From contig NC_059304.1 in the NCBI RefSeq assembly GCF_017591435.1, forward strand, positions 28,343,111 through 28,407,110: 64,000 bases of DNA. Reading direction: 5' to 3'. Within the stretch, counting starts at the first letter, position 1. The number at the start of each line of letters is the position of its first letter. Below are positions 33,961-45,153 of this stretch, piece by piece. The notes under the pieces are model-generated. The model worked only from the letters and a program-made list of their open reading frames with translations. It did no database searches and had not been told where the DNA came from. The stretch is from Portunus trituberculatus. Its lineage: Eukaryota; Arthropoda; Malacostraca; Decapoda; Portunidae. A program made the position numbers and the translations under genes.

Positions 33961-34452
33961 GCTTTTATGCAGTTGTGTGTGTAGTCTAAGTAACTATTAG
34001 TAAAAAAAAAAAAAAAAATTTTCTTACACCTACAGTATTATTCTCTAAATTTATAATTAGATAAATAAAATGGCAACAAAGACAGAGTGTATGGGAGGAG
34101 GACGAGAAAGGAAAGGAATTCAGGGTCGGACCTCACACACCCAGGTATACTTAGGCCTTGACCGCGAGCTAGTGTCCCCCCACGCCCCTTACCTACTTTT
34201 TTGACGTCGTCCACCCCCACTGGAGCGGCCCTCTCATCAGGGGGCCGTGGCTGGGCACTCTTGGATGACATGAATGCATACTATATCTGGGAATTTTTCT
34301 TACCGTATATCAAATCGAGGGTAGTCATTTCCAAATACCGGAATTGTGAATTTACCAGATAAAGAACTACCGTATAACGAGGACTTACTGTAATTGTTTT
34401 CAGTGTTTCTTTCCATGAGCTGTGAAAGCAGCGTGTATCGCCGCCGCATTAT

Positions 34453-35123
34453 AGTAGGGGAAATGGATTTGAATAAGTGCCCTAGAAATGGATTTAAAAA
34501 TCATTTCATGTTAGAGACAGGCATCCAGTGGATATTGGTAGAACATGGGGTGGTGCATTAGGATATGGTGGATGCCACCTCTGATATTCTCAAAAAGGGT
34601 GTTTTTTGACCCATTATATGCCAAAGTGGAATTTTTCAATACGTGAATTTTGGAGGTGTAGTTTTCATTAAACTTCTTTGTATTTACCTTTCCATTTACT
34701 TTACTACACGTTGTTATACATCATTTTGTAGCCTAGACAATAGGCTATCAGATGATAATCCCTTTTTTTGAAAACGACCTACATGGTATGTACACAAGGG
34801 GTCAAGGTCAAGTACCATCAAATTACGTGATTTTCGCACCTTTTCAAGATAATTAGCAAAATGACCTAATTAACTGTTTGATTCACTCCTATTCCAGCAT
34901 GTTTTTGAATCTATAGAATCTAGGGAAGTTTTTGAAAATGGTAGATGTGTGACATATTCATCAAGAGTGTAGCTGTAAGGAGTCAAATTAGACCCATTTT
35001 CTTGAAATTTTCAAAAATCGAGAAAACTTCACATATGAATCAAACTATACTTTCAAAGCATTTTACTCCATATTGTCCATGATATATCCACTGTATTGTA
35101 AATGATTAGGCTTCTAGGCAATG
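34453..35123 (+). repeat. Left terminal inverted repeat
   Basis: Matches 37828-38488 in reverse complement almost throughout, including GGTGGTGCATTAGG, CTTGACC-type and ATTAGGCTTCTAGGCAATG at the inner edge. The main difference is a short variable patch after the first 15 bases. Positions 35124-35384 lie between this arm and the gene and could hold its promoter; no motif stands out. Confidence 0.9.
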
Positions 35124-35380
35124 CGTAATGCATCTACTGATAATCTATGGCCTTGTTTGGCAGAACTGCAATTAATAGTGCAATGTACAATGGTTTCTCT
35201 ATTCTTTAATTTCAGGATGGGTATATAGCCAAGATATATCCTTCCATGATGAGAAACACTGCCTAAATGTTTGAAGGAGCCACCAAAATTGTAAATGTGT
35301 AGGTAAATATGTGCTTAAGTGATAATCTGATATTGTATGAAAGCCATAGTTAAAGTGAGTGATCTTTCCGGAACATGTGT

Positions 35381-37818
35381 TGATCTACGTGGTGCGATGA
35401 GAATAATAAGAGTATTCCACCAGAGGTCAGGAAACATGCCATGGAAGTAGCCAAAGGGTTCAAAGGTCATGATATCGATGGCACACAGAAGGCTTTCCAG
35501 GCACTGACGAACGTGAATGCAACCATCCTTCCCATCATGGAGGAGTTTGAGAGAGAGTTACAGATGCCACAGTTTCAATACTGGCTGAACTATATGAACA
35601 TGGTGTCGATCCTTCTGCAGTTCATACGTGCAGAGAGGGAAGGAAACTGGCCACTGCATCTTGCCTCATTCTCCAGAATGCTGCCGTGGTTTGCCCTGTA
35701 CAATCATACCAACTACTCGCGATGGGGACCAGTGTATTTGGCGGATATGCACCAGCTGCCCCAAGAAATTCACCAGCTCTTCCTGGAAGGAAAGTTTTCG
35801 GTCAAGAAGACAAGAAAACGGTTTTGTCGGGTGTCAGTGGACCAGGCGTTGGAGCATGTTAACAAGGTAGCAAAGATCAGTGGAGGCATTATAGGAATAT
35901 CCAAGCGTAATGCAGCGAGGGACAAGTGGAGTCTAACCTACAACGAGAAGTCACGGCTGGCAGAGGAAGCATACAAGATGTTTGGTATTGATGTGGACAA
36001 GGATGTAGATGAAGAATGGTGTCAGCACCAGGAATTAGGACCGACCAGACTGAAAAGAGATGAAGAAGATCTACAAAAAGTGATGGAGGAATTCCAGAAA
36101 ATGGAGGTATTCACTGTATCTCAGGAACATGATGAAAACCTGGTCTGTATTGGCACTAAGGATGTTGTGCCAGAGTCCATAAAAGTAGACATCCTGAAAG
36201 CAGAGAAAACTGGGACATCACTTGTTGAAGCATTCGTCTCCAAGCGTCTCATTGAGGGGTCTATTGATTTCTATGCTCCACTGTCTAAGAACAAGACTCC
36301 ATCCATCAGCAGAATGTACAACGTACGCATTAAGTCACGGGGAGAAAGCAAACAGGAAGAGGTCATAGCTGACAGGAATTTGATGCAGAGATTGCTTGTA
36401 GCAGCACAGAGTGGAAGAGGAATAGATATGAATGACATACTGAAGCATGAACTTGCAAAGATTCCACGGGCTTTGGCGAGCACAAAGCAGAAATTACATT
36501 CAACGGACAAGGCACAACTTCAAGACCTTTTGATCAAGAATATAGAAATCCCAAAAAGTCTGCCAGAGAGTATAACTAAAACCTGTCTGATCATTGATGC
36601 CCAAGCCCAGATACAGGCGATGGGAAAGCCTGAGAAAGCAGTTACCTTTGGAGATCTCTCTGATTAATTCTGTTCCAGCATCAAGAAGCGATTTGGTTCC
36701 GTCTACTCGAGGGTAGATGTTATCTTTGATAGGTATCAAGACATGTCCATCAAGTCCGACACAAGAGAAAAGCGAGTTGGAAAAACCCGACCAATCAGAC
36801 GAGTTATCAGTTCAAGAGATGTTAAGCTGCCTTCAAACTTCCAATCATTCCTTAACCTCTCTGCCAATAAGGCTGACTTGGCTTCATTTCTTTCAGAAGC
36901 ACTCGTGAAGATGGCACCAGAGCTGCAACCATCACAAGAACTTGTGATATCTGGCGGATTTGTTGATGTGATGAAAGTGTGGACTTCTTCAGACAGAAAG
37001 AACCATTCCTTGAACTCTAACCATGAGGAAGCCGACACCGGATAGTTCTACATGCTAAAGATGCTTTATTAGAGGGGTACCAGAGATGTGTGATTCAGTG
37101 CAGAGACACTGATGTTCTTGTATTGGCTTTAGGGCACAGGAGTTCTCTCCCTCCAGAAGTATGGATGAGCACTGGACTTAAATCAAAGAAACCATTCATT
37201 CCTGTGCACAAGATTGAACTTAGTGAACTTCAGCTCAAGACGATCATTCCATTTCATGCCCTGACTGGCTGTGACACAGTCAGTCAGTTTGCATCCATTG
37301 GAAAGAAGACTGCATGGAAGATATTTAGAGAAGATTCCTCTGCTTCATATCTTCTTCAATTGGGCTCTAAAGATATAAATGCCGAGATACTGCAACAGGT
37401 GGAAAAGTTTGTTTGCCAACTTTATCTGAGAGGAACAGGAATTACAGAGATAAATCAAGTTCGTAAAGAGATGTTCCTCGCTAGTAAGAAATCACTGGAC
37501 GCACTACCCCCAACGAAGGATGCACTTGATTTACATATTCAAAGGGCCAACTACCAGTCCCTTGTTTGGAAACAAGCCTTAACTCCCGTACAAGATCTTC
37601 CTGAAGTAACATCAAGTGGATGGATAGTCAATGATGGTGGTGACCTTCGTCCAAATTTGATGACCTTGAGCCCACTTCCAGACGCATGTAAGGAACTCAT
37701 TAACTGTTCTTGCAAAACAGTGTGTGGGAAAAGGTGTGGTTGTGTTCGAGCTGGGCACAAGACATGTATCACTCTTTGTAAATGCAAGGGTACATGCACC
37801 GTGGATGAAGATGAATAG
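35381..37818 (+). pseudogene. FEN1/XPG-like nuclease with Cys-rich C-terminus (candidate transposase)
   Basis: About 790 codons with two lesions. The frame is open from 35381 (first ATG 35441) to TAA 36665-36667, and continues in the same frame to about 37041, where one base appears lost before DTRIVLHA-type sequence. The last frame then runs to TAG 37816-37818. Visible parts: a helical N-terminus, VDVIFDRYQDMSIKSDTR (about 36715), NHEEADT plus VIQCRDTDVLVLALG (acidic residues as in the XPG I-region), then FHALTGCDTVSQFASIGKK (as in the helix-hairpin after FEN1 active sites). The C-terminus is CSCKTVCGKRCGCV with further C..LCKC pairs. The family is abundant and unnamed in invertebrates as far as I recall. 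Confidence 0.7.
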
Positions 37819-37827
37819 TTTATTATA

Positions 37828-38488
37828 CATTGCCTAGAAGCCTAATAATTTACAATACAGTGGATATATCATGGACAATATGGAGTAAAATGCTTTGAAA
37901 GTATAGTTTGATTCATATGTGAAGTTTTCTCGATTTTTGAAAATTTCAAGAAAATGGGTCTAATTTGACTCCTTACAGCTACACTCTTGATGAATATGTC
38001 ACACATCTACCATTTTCAAAACTTCCCTAGATTCTATAGATTCAAAAACATGCTGGAATAGGAGTGAATCAAACAGTTAGTTAGGTCATTTTGCTAATTA
38101 TCTTGAAAAGGTGCGAAAATCACGTAATTTGATGGTACTTGACCTTTGACCCCCTTGTGTACATACCATGTAGGTCGTTTTCAAAAAAAGGGATTATCAT
38201 CTGATAGCCTATTGTCTAGGCTACAAAATGATGTATAACAACGTGTAGTAAAGTAAATGGAAAGGTAAATACAAAGAAGTTTAATGAAAACTACACCTTC
38301 AAAATTCACGTATTGAAAAATTCCACTTTGGCATATAATGGGTCAAAAAACACCCTTTTTGAGAATATCAGAGGTGGCATCCACCATATCCTAATGCACC
38401 ACCCCATGTTCTACCAATATCCACTGGATGCCTGTCTCTAACATGAAATGATTTTTAAAATTGATTTTTTGGTATCATTTCCCCTACT
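37828..38488 (-). repeat. Right terminal inverted repeat
   Basis: Complement of 34453-35123. The inner edge CATTGCCTAGAAGCCTAAT lies 10 bp after the gene's stop. From 38494 to about 38990 there is no recognised feature. Confidence 0.9.
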
Positions 38489-38999
38489 ATTATGCTAGGT
38501 TGTGTTGTGATTATATTTTGTATTATTTTTTCCCTTGGTGTACTTTTTTGTTATAAGGGTGTGTATCCTCTCTCCGATGGGCTGGGGCGGGATTTTCAAA
38601 CGCTCGTAGTGGTTGCTGCGACTATCTTAGCGGGTAGGTTACCGTAACTCTCCCGTAACTCGCATGAGGTGTATTTTCTAAAGACATTAGAGCTGTCATT
38701 ACGGTTTTCGGACCGTCATCTTTACTCCCAGGGCTAATGTTATTGAGGAGCACCGTGACACTGGCCGCAGGGTTGTGTAGTGGACATTTCTCCATTATAA
38801 GAGCCGTATATAAAGGAGTTTGATTATTTATCCTGCCTTGAGTAGCCGTCCTTCTCTACATATAAGCCAGGAGAGGAAGCAATAAGAGAGGAATTAGGAA
38901 GCTGTAGACTCATAATATATATAAATATACTGTGGCTAAAGTATTTGCATGGGTAATAAATTGTAAGATAATGGAATGGATGGAAGAAATGAAGACTTA

Positions 39000-39620
39000 G
39001 GGGAAGAGCAAAGCTGATTTAGGTCAACAGGTAGAGGAAATAGATTAGGGTGCCAAACATATGGATATGACAGTGTTAATTGCTGAGAAGAAAGAGGATA
39101 TATGAGTTACTTAGAATAGCCGGAATATGGAAAGGAATGGGACATTAGGTACAGTGACAGGAAATGTAAGGTGATAGAATATAACAGCGCTAGGGGAATT
39201 CAGTGCTAGAAGTATTAGATAAGTAAACATATCTCGGTTTAGAAATTGATATAAAGTGTGTAAGAGAAAAACAAAGGGAAATAAATTAAGGGAAGGCCAA
39301 GAAGATGATAGGCATGTTAATTAATGAAGGGATTAGATGAGTTAACAAGTATGAATAGAAAAAAAAAATTGTGGAAAGGAATGGCAGTACCATTTTGTTT
39401 GTATGGGTCAGAAATACCTTATCATTTGGAAGACGATCCTAACACTATAGGTAGTGGAGTTAAGGGAATAATAATGCAGTAGAGGCAATCAGAGGTGAAA
39501 TGGGGTGGAGTTCATTTAGGGAAAGGGTAATGAAAGAGATTCTTACTGTGATGGAACTGTATGGTGGCAAGGAAGAAAGGGAAAATACAGCAAAAGAGAT
39601 GAAAAAGTTTCTTGTGTAAG
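39000..39620 (+). pseudogene. Decayed non-LTR RT C-terminal region
   Basis: Scattered frames read YLGLEIDIKCVREKQREIN, AKKMIGMLINEGIR, LWKGMAVPFCLYGSEI and IRGEMGWSSFRERVMKE. Together these follow the thumb pattern of LINE RTs (LG.EI, LYGSE, RGE.GW). Many stops and frame changes are present. No catalytic palm is left. Confidence 0.5.
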
Positions 39621-39689
39621 TGTAGGAAACAGCAGAGAGGTTAGCAGCATAAAGACATGTTAATATTGAGTTTGTGTTCATCTTTGTCC

Positions 39690-40270
39690 CTCCCAGAGGC
39701 TGAGAAGGATGACCTGCTAAGTTATCCAAAGCTGAAAAGGCTACAAGAAGCAGTCTTGTCAAAGATGGAGTTGAAACAAGTGCTGCAAAACAATGCTGCA
39801 GTAAACAGGGCACTGAGATGTGAGCAAGTATACAGAGATGCAGTAAACAGGGCACTGAGATGTGAGCAAGTATACAGAGACCTAACTGATCCATTTTCTG
39901 TCTGTGATGAACACTTATTGAAATACATATTATAGATTCCCAAGACAAGAACCTCTTCAATTGTGCCACAGAGTGGAACCAAAAATTGGCTGAGAAGATC
40001 CCATGCAGTGCCTTGTCACTTACAGGTGATGACAAAATTTATGGAAGTGTATCTTTTCAAAGTGTGTTGGCAGACACATATGGAGTAACACAGGGATGTG
40101 TCAGCTCCTGTCAAATGTGGAAAGATTGCTGCAGTGACCATGTTACTTCATAACTACTGTAGAAAGATAAATATTCCACTACTGGGTGAAGTAGTGGTGA
40201 ACCTTAAAGACATGGATGACCCACAGGCTGTTCCTGTCATTGCATGGCACTTCTCATAATATAGAAATGA
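39690..40270 (+). pseudogene. HARBI1-like transposase remnant (divergent family)
   Basis: NRALRCEQVYRDLTDPFSVCDEHLLKY resembles the N-terminal motif of Harbinger transposases. FQSVLADTYGVTQGCVSS resembles the helix-turn-helix that follows. KIAAVTMLLHNYCRKINIPLL resembles the LHN-type C-terminus. The catalytic middle is gone, so this is an internal deletion. A 42-bp direct duplication lies in the first motif. Confidence 0.45.
39799..39882. repeat. 42-bp tandem duplication inside the HARBI1-like remnant
   Basis: GCAGTAAACAGGGCACTGAG and the following bases occur twice in a row, differing only at the last base. The reading AVNRALRCEQVYRD is duplicated in frame. Confidence 0.9.
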
Positions 40271-40311
40271 GCATATGGTTTTGAAAATTAGTTGTCTTTA
40301 ATTAATAAGTT

Positions 40312-40314
<3 letters not shown>

Positions 40315-40395
<81 letters not shown>
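40315..40395. repeat. (TA)n microsatellite
   Basis: Pure TA tract with a short (CA) end. From 40410 to 41030 there is AT-rich sequence without a recognised gene. Confidence 0.95.
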
Positions 40396-40396
<1 letters not shown>

Positions 40397-41032
40397 CACA
40401 CACACAGGAGATTTTAAGACTATACATAAGAGTTTATAAGTTATTTATTGCAGATTATAGTACATTTGTATTTAGCTCATAATAATAAGACTTAAACACT
40501 ACACAAAATAATTTTTAAGTAATTTATTGGTTTAAGGCATTCATATTTAAATAAAATAAAAAATTAAGAAAGTATAGATTCTTCTCTATATCCAGTAATT
40601 GTATCCTTATCACATAATTCATTTTGTACTATTCAATTGTCTGACTACAAATACACAGCCAGTTTATTTGAGTACTTGCCTCATTACAAGTACTGAAGGG
40701 GTTAAAATAGTGAAGACTGTGATCATTAATCTTGTGACCTCCACAAATCCTTCCTAATGTCAATAAAATAAGGCAATGCAGCAGCACCACCTTGCTCCAT
40801 GGCATTACCTAATACCCAAACACACACACACACCTATCATTGAATCATACACCAATGCCTCCCACAGCCCCCCAAATTCCACAGCAGGCATGCAAGACCC
40901 AAAGTATGGTGGCCAAGATGTTACAGCTGTCACCTTCTGTTTCCATCCTACCAAACATTTCCACAGTATTATGTGACACTGGCTACACTGTACTGGGCTC
41001 CACATTCTGGCAAAGATGGGTTATGTTAGATA

Positions 41033-41255
41033 TGGCGTGGTGTGGTGTGGTGTGGTCTGGTATAGTGTAGTGTGGGACAGTGAGGTGAGGTGAGGTGAGG
41101 TGAGGTGAGGTGAGGTGTTGTGTGGTGTACTGTGGTATGGTGTGGTATGACATGGCATGGCATGGCATGGCATGGCATGGTATGATATGGAGTGAAGTGG
41201 ACTGGAGTGGTGTGGTGTGGTGTGGTGTGATTTGGGTTAGGTTAGGTTTACTTTA
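41033..41255. repeat. Pentanucleotide array with several variants
   Basis: Blocks of GTGGT, GAGGT, GGCAT and TGGTG repeats share a 5-bp period and run into GGGTTAGGTTAGGTT. The period and the end match the arthropod telomere unit TTAGG. From 41256 to 41515 the sequence is A-rich and uninformative. Confidence 0.85.
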
Positions 41256-41517
41256 GTTATTAATCAAAAACTAATCTCTTTGTAACTCTAAACTAGAACG
41301 TCTATCAAAAAGATTAAATGAATAAGTGATACACAAGGTAAAATAAAATATAAAAATAAAGTAACTTTTAATACACACACAAAAAAAAAAAGAATAAACA
41401 TAAAAAAAACAAATAGAAAATAAACTAACACTAAATTAAAGGTAAAAAAAAAAAAAAATTGAAAGTAAAAAAATAAAAAATAGAAATAAAAGAAATAACA
41501 TACATGCACAGACACAC

Positions 41518-42159
41518 AAAGAAGAAGAAAGAGTACAAGACGTGATTAAAAAAGAAGTACAAGCATGGAGAATCCAAGATAAGAAAGACAAGGAATCATT
41601 TCAAGAACAGTTAAAAGAAAGAGATGAAAATATGACAAGCAAAATGATAGGAGTCCTCAAGAAAAAAGAAAATTTAGTAAGAGAAATAGCGGAAAAAAAG
41701 AAGAGTGTAATTATTTTTGGACTGAAAGAAAAAAATGTTAAATATAGACCAAGAAGGGAAAAAGACGAAATGAAATCAGTAAAAGACCTACTAAAACATC
41801 TGAATGACGAGGATAGACAGAACTTAGAAGAGGAAGTAGAAGAAATCCATAGAATGGGACCATATCAAGAAGGAACAGTGAGACCAATTAAGATATTACT
41901 AAAATCACAAGCAGCAGCAGAAGAAGTACTATATAGAAAAACGAAACTCAGAGAAACAGAAGGTTGCAAAGATATATATATAAAGAAAAATAGAAACGAG
42001 GAGGAAAGGAAGAGACACAATGAACTGGTGGCAGAAGCAAGAGAAAAAATAATGAAAGGTCAGAGGAGGAGAAGAAGGCATTTTTGGAGAATTATAGGAG
42101 ACAGGATAAGGAAATGGTATATAAAAGAGAAAGAAGAGAAAAGAATGGAGCAAGTTTAA
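41518..42159 (+). pseudogene. ORF1 (coiled coil, RRM-like, C-terminal domain) of CR1 copy A
   Basis: VQDVIKKEVQAWRIQDKKDK is the end of a coiled coil. KKSVIIFGLKEKN and VRPIKILLKSQAAAEEVLYR form an RRM-like fold with the first strand IIFGL and a second RPIKILL. IYIKKNRNEEERKRHNEL is the basic C-terminal domain, as in L1-type ORF1 RNA chaperones. A one-A deletion after AREK shifts the frame to a short Arg-rich tail. Confidence 0.75.
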
Positions 42160-42189
42160 CTAAAAATGATAAGAACAAGAGATTAAAAA

Positions 42190-42957
42190 TGATGTATACA
42201 AACATAGATGGGATTTTATCTAGTAAATTAGAATTAAGAGATTACATAAAGAAAGAAGAACCAGATATTGTATGCCTGGTGGAAACAAAGTTAAATGAGG
42301 CAATAAAATAGACATAGATAAAAGGTATAATATATGGAGGAGAGACAGAGTGGGTAAAGGAGGAGGAGGAGTCATGATGATGTTAAGGAAGGAGATAGTG
42401 GTAAATCAAGTGGAGTTTGGGGAAGGAAAATCAGAAATACTGTATGTTAAGATGCATATTAACAAAAAGGAGTTAACAATCATTGGAACATATGTGCCAC
42501 CAAAAACAAACTCATGGACTAACCAAGAATATAGAGACATGATAGATGACACAATAAAGAGTCTTACAAGAATCATTAAGGAAAGGAGAAAAGTGATATT
42601 GGTAGATTTCAACTGTAAGGAGGTAGACTGGGAAAATTATGAAAGTGGTATGGGGGAAGATGCCTGGGGAGATAGATTCCTGAACCTAATGATAGATAAT
42701 TTGATGGTCCAAAGAGTAAAGGAAAACACAAGATTCAGAGGAAACGATGAGCCGGCAAGATTAGACCTAGTTTTTACAAGGGATATACCAATTAACGATG
42801 ATATAAGATACAAGTGCCCATTGGGAAAGAGTGACCATGTAATATTAGAGATGGATATAGAAGAAGGAAAGGAAGATAGAGATGAATCATACAAAGGAGA
42901 CCGATTAAATTACAGAAAGGCTGATATTGAGAATCTCAAGAACTATTTTAAAACGTA
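42190..42957 (+). pseudogene. Endonuclease domain of CR1 copy A
   Basis: MYTNIDGILSSK (Asn), CLVETKLNE (Glu), VDFNCKEVDWENY (catalytic Asp-Asn box, here missing the Gly codon of GDFN), ARLDLVFTRD (Asp) and GKSDHVILE (Asp-His) are in order. A stop after NEAIK and a frame change at about 42310 break it. The three-base deletion in GDFN is seen only in this copy. Confidence 0.8.
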
Positions 42958-42965
42958 AACTGGGA

Positions 42966-44985
42966 GGAGATGGAAAACTCATTAACGGTTCAAGAGAAAT
43001 ATAACTTATTTTTGGAAATATACAAAACTGGGGTCAGGAATATGTTCCGAAATATAGACCTAAAGAAGAAGGAAAGAAAGATTGGTTTAATGCAAGATGT
43101 GCTAGGGCAAAGGAGAAACGAGATGGAGCATGGAAAAGGTGGAGAAGAAACAGAAATCCAGAAAATAAGGAAAACTTCAAAACAGCAAGAAATGAATATG
43201 CTAAGGTGAGAAAGGAAGAAGAAAAGAACTATGAAAAGGACATTGTCGAAAAATGTAAGGAACAACCAAAATTGTTCTACAGATTCATAAATGGAAAAAT
43301 AAGACAAAAAGAAACAATAGAAAGGTTAAAAGGAGAAAACGGAATGGTGGAAGACCCAAAAGTATGGCAGAACTGTTAAATAGTAAATTTCATGAGGTCT
43401 TTACTAAGGAATCCAAATTTGAAAGACCACAGGGTAATAGAGAGACTGTCTATATGAAAGAGATTAAAGTAACCAAGCTTGAAATAAAAAGTTGATGACG
43501 GAATTGGATGAGGAAAAGGCAATGGGACCGGATGAAGTCTCAGGCAGAATACTGAAAGAATGTAGGGAAGAACTAGCAAGTCCAATATACAACATCATAA
43601 AATGCTCAATAGAAAATGGAACAGTGCCAGTGGAGTGGAAAAGAGCTGAGGTGGTTCCCATATATAAGAGCGGAAGGAAGGAAGAACCTTTAAATTACAG
43701 GCCGGTATCACTAACTAGTGTAATATGCAAGATGTGTGAAAAAGTAATAAAGAAGCAATGGATCGAGTTTCTTGAAGACAACAAAATATTATCAAATAGC
43801 CAATTTGGTTTTAGAAAAGGTCGGTCATGTGTGACAAATTTATTGAGTTTCTACTCTAGAATAGTTGATAAAGTACAAGAGAGAGGGATGGGTTGACTGT
43901 ATTTATTTAGATCTAAAAAAGGCTTTTGATAAAGTGCCACATGAAAGATTACTATGGAAGTTAGAGGAGAAGGGTGGCTTAAAAGGAAGCACATTGAGAT
44001 GGATGAAGAATTACTTAAGGGGGAGAGAAATAAGGACGATAGTTAAAGATATGAAGTCCAAGTGGAGAACAGTAGACAGCGGAGTGCCACAGGGGTCAGT
44101 ATTGGCACCAATACTTTTTCTCGTATATATAAATGACATGCCAGAGGAGTGAACAGCTACATAAATCTGTTTTGCGGACGATGCGAAACTGTGCAGAGTC
44201 ATTAAACAAAAGAGGATTGTGAAATACTACAGGACTTAAACAAGATCTGGAAATGGAGCAAAAATGGGAGATGGAATTCAATGTGGACAAAAGCCATGTC
44301 ATGGAAATGGGAAAAGTGAAAGACGACCAGTGGGAATCTATAAGATGGGAGATGGAGTAGAACTAGAAAAAGTAAAAAGGAAAAGGACTTGGGAGTGACA
44401 ATGGAAGAAAATAATCAACCGGTTAGCCATATTGATAGAATTTTCAGAGAGACGTATAATTTGCTAAGGAATATTGGAGTAGCATTTCACTATATGGACA
44501 AGGAAATGATGAAGAAATTGATAAGTACTAAAATAAGACCTAGATTGGAATATGCAGGAGTTGTGTGGACTCTATAAAAGAAACACATAAGAAAATTAGA
44601 GAGACTACAAAAATGGCTACAAGAATGGTTCCAGAATTTAAAGGGATGGCATATGAGGAGAGACTAAAGGCAATGGATCTACCAACCTTGGAGCAGAGAA
44701 GAGAGAGGATCTGATACAAGTTTATAAATTGATTAACGGAATGGATGAAGTGGATAATGAGAAACTGATCCTGAGAGAAGAATATGACTTTAGAAGCACA
44801 AGATCGCATAGTAAGAAACTAAGGAAGGGACGATGTCTGAGAGATGTTAAAAAATTTAGTTTCCCACAAAGATGTGTTGAGACTTGGAACAGTTTGAGTG
44901 AGGAAGTGGTATCAGCAAAGAGTGTACATAGTTTTAAAGAAAAATTGGATAAGTGTAGATATGGAGACGGGACCACACGAGCATA
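42966..44985 (+). pseudogene. Linker and RT of CR1 copy A
   Basis: Starts with the EKYNLFLEIYKTGVR linker, then EEKAMGPDEVSGRIL, LNYRPVSLTSVICKM, SQFGFRKGRSCVTN, IYLDLKKAFDKVPHE (Asp), DSGVPQGSVLAPILFLVYIN, a broken FADD region (44165-44185), KRKGLGVTME-like sequence, RPRLEYAGVVW and FPQRCVETWNSLSEEV, with a TAA at 44984-44986. Frame changes near 43035, 43895, 44150 and 44570 are evident. Confidence 0.8.
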
Positions 44986-45153
44986 AAGCCCAGGCCCTGT
45001 AAAACTACAACTAGGTAAATACACAGAGAGACACACACACGGACACTGGCGCGGTTCTGACGATCAGCTGATCTTCACTACATACCTGTTGTATAGTATT
45101 TACAGTGGCCTGGGCAGGTAGTGTGGACTCATTTTTTTTTCTTCATGAAATCA

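Larger units (their letters stand above)
34453..38488 (+). mobile_element. 4.04-kb DNA transposon with very long TIRs and an XPG/FEN1-like gene
   Basis: Inverted arms of about 660-670 bp bound a single-gene unit. The outer ends are AGTAGGGGAAATG and CATTTCCCCTACT. ATTAT stands directly outside each end (34448-34452, 38489-38493), which fits a 5-bp target duplication. The gene fills the space between the arms and its stop lies about 10 bp from the right arm. No DDE, tyrosine recombinase, RT or replication motif is visible elsewhere. The high arm similarity suggests recent movement. The Academ superfamily, which I recall includes XPG-type nuclease and Cys-rich domains, is the nearest known idea, but I cannot assign it. 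Confidence 0.75.
41516..45018 (+). mobile_element. CR1-like non-LTR element, copy A (5' truncated)
   Basis: Begins inside the ORF1 coiled coil and ends with CAGGCCCTGTAAAACTACAA and ACTAGGTAAATACA, the shared 3' end of all copies here. An (AC)-rich stretch follows and copy B begins directly. Many frameshifts. Shares specific lesions with copy D. Confidence 0.85.

Noticed and set aside
34453..38488. Interpretation as a palindromic host gene duplication
   Set aside because: Exact tips, identical 5-bp flanks and a gene ending at the arm border fit an inserted element better.
39799..39882. Direct repeats considered as a CRISPR-like or minisatellite array
   Set aside because: Only two adjacent 42-bp units with no spacers, inside a transposase remnant. 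It is a simple tandem duplication.
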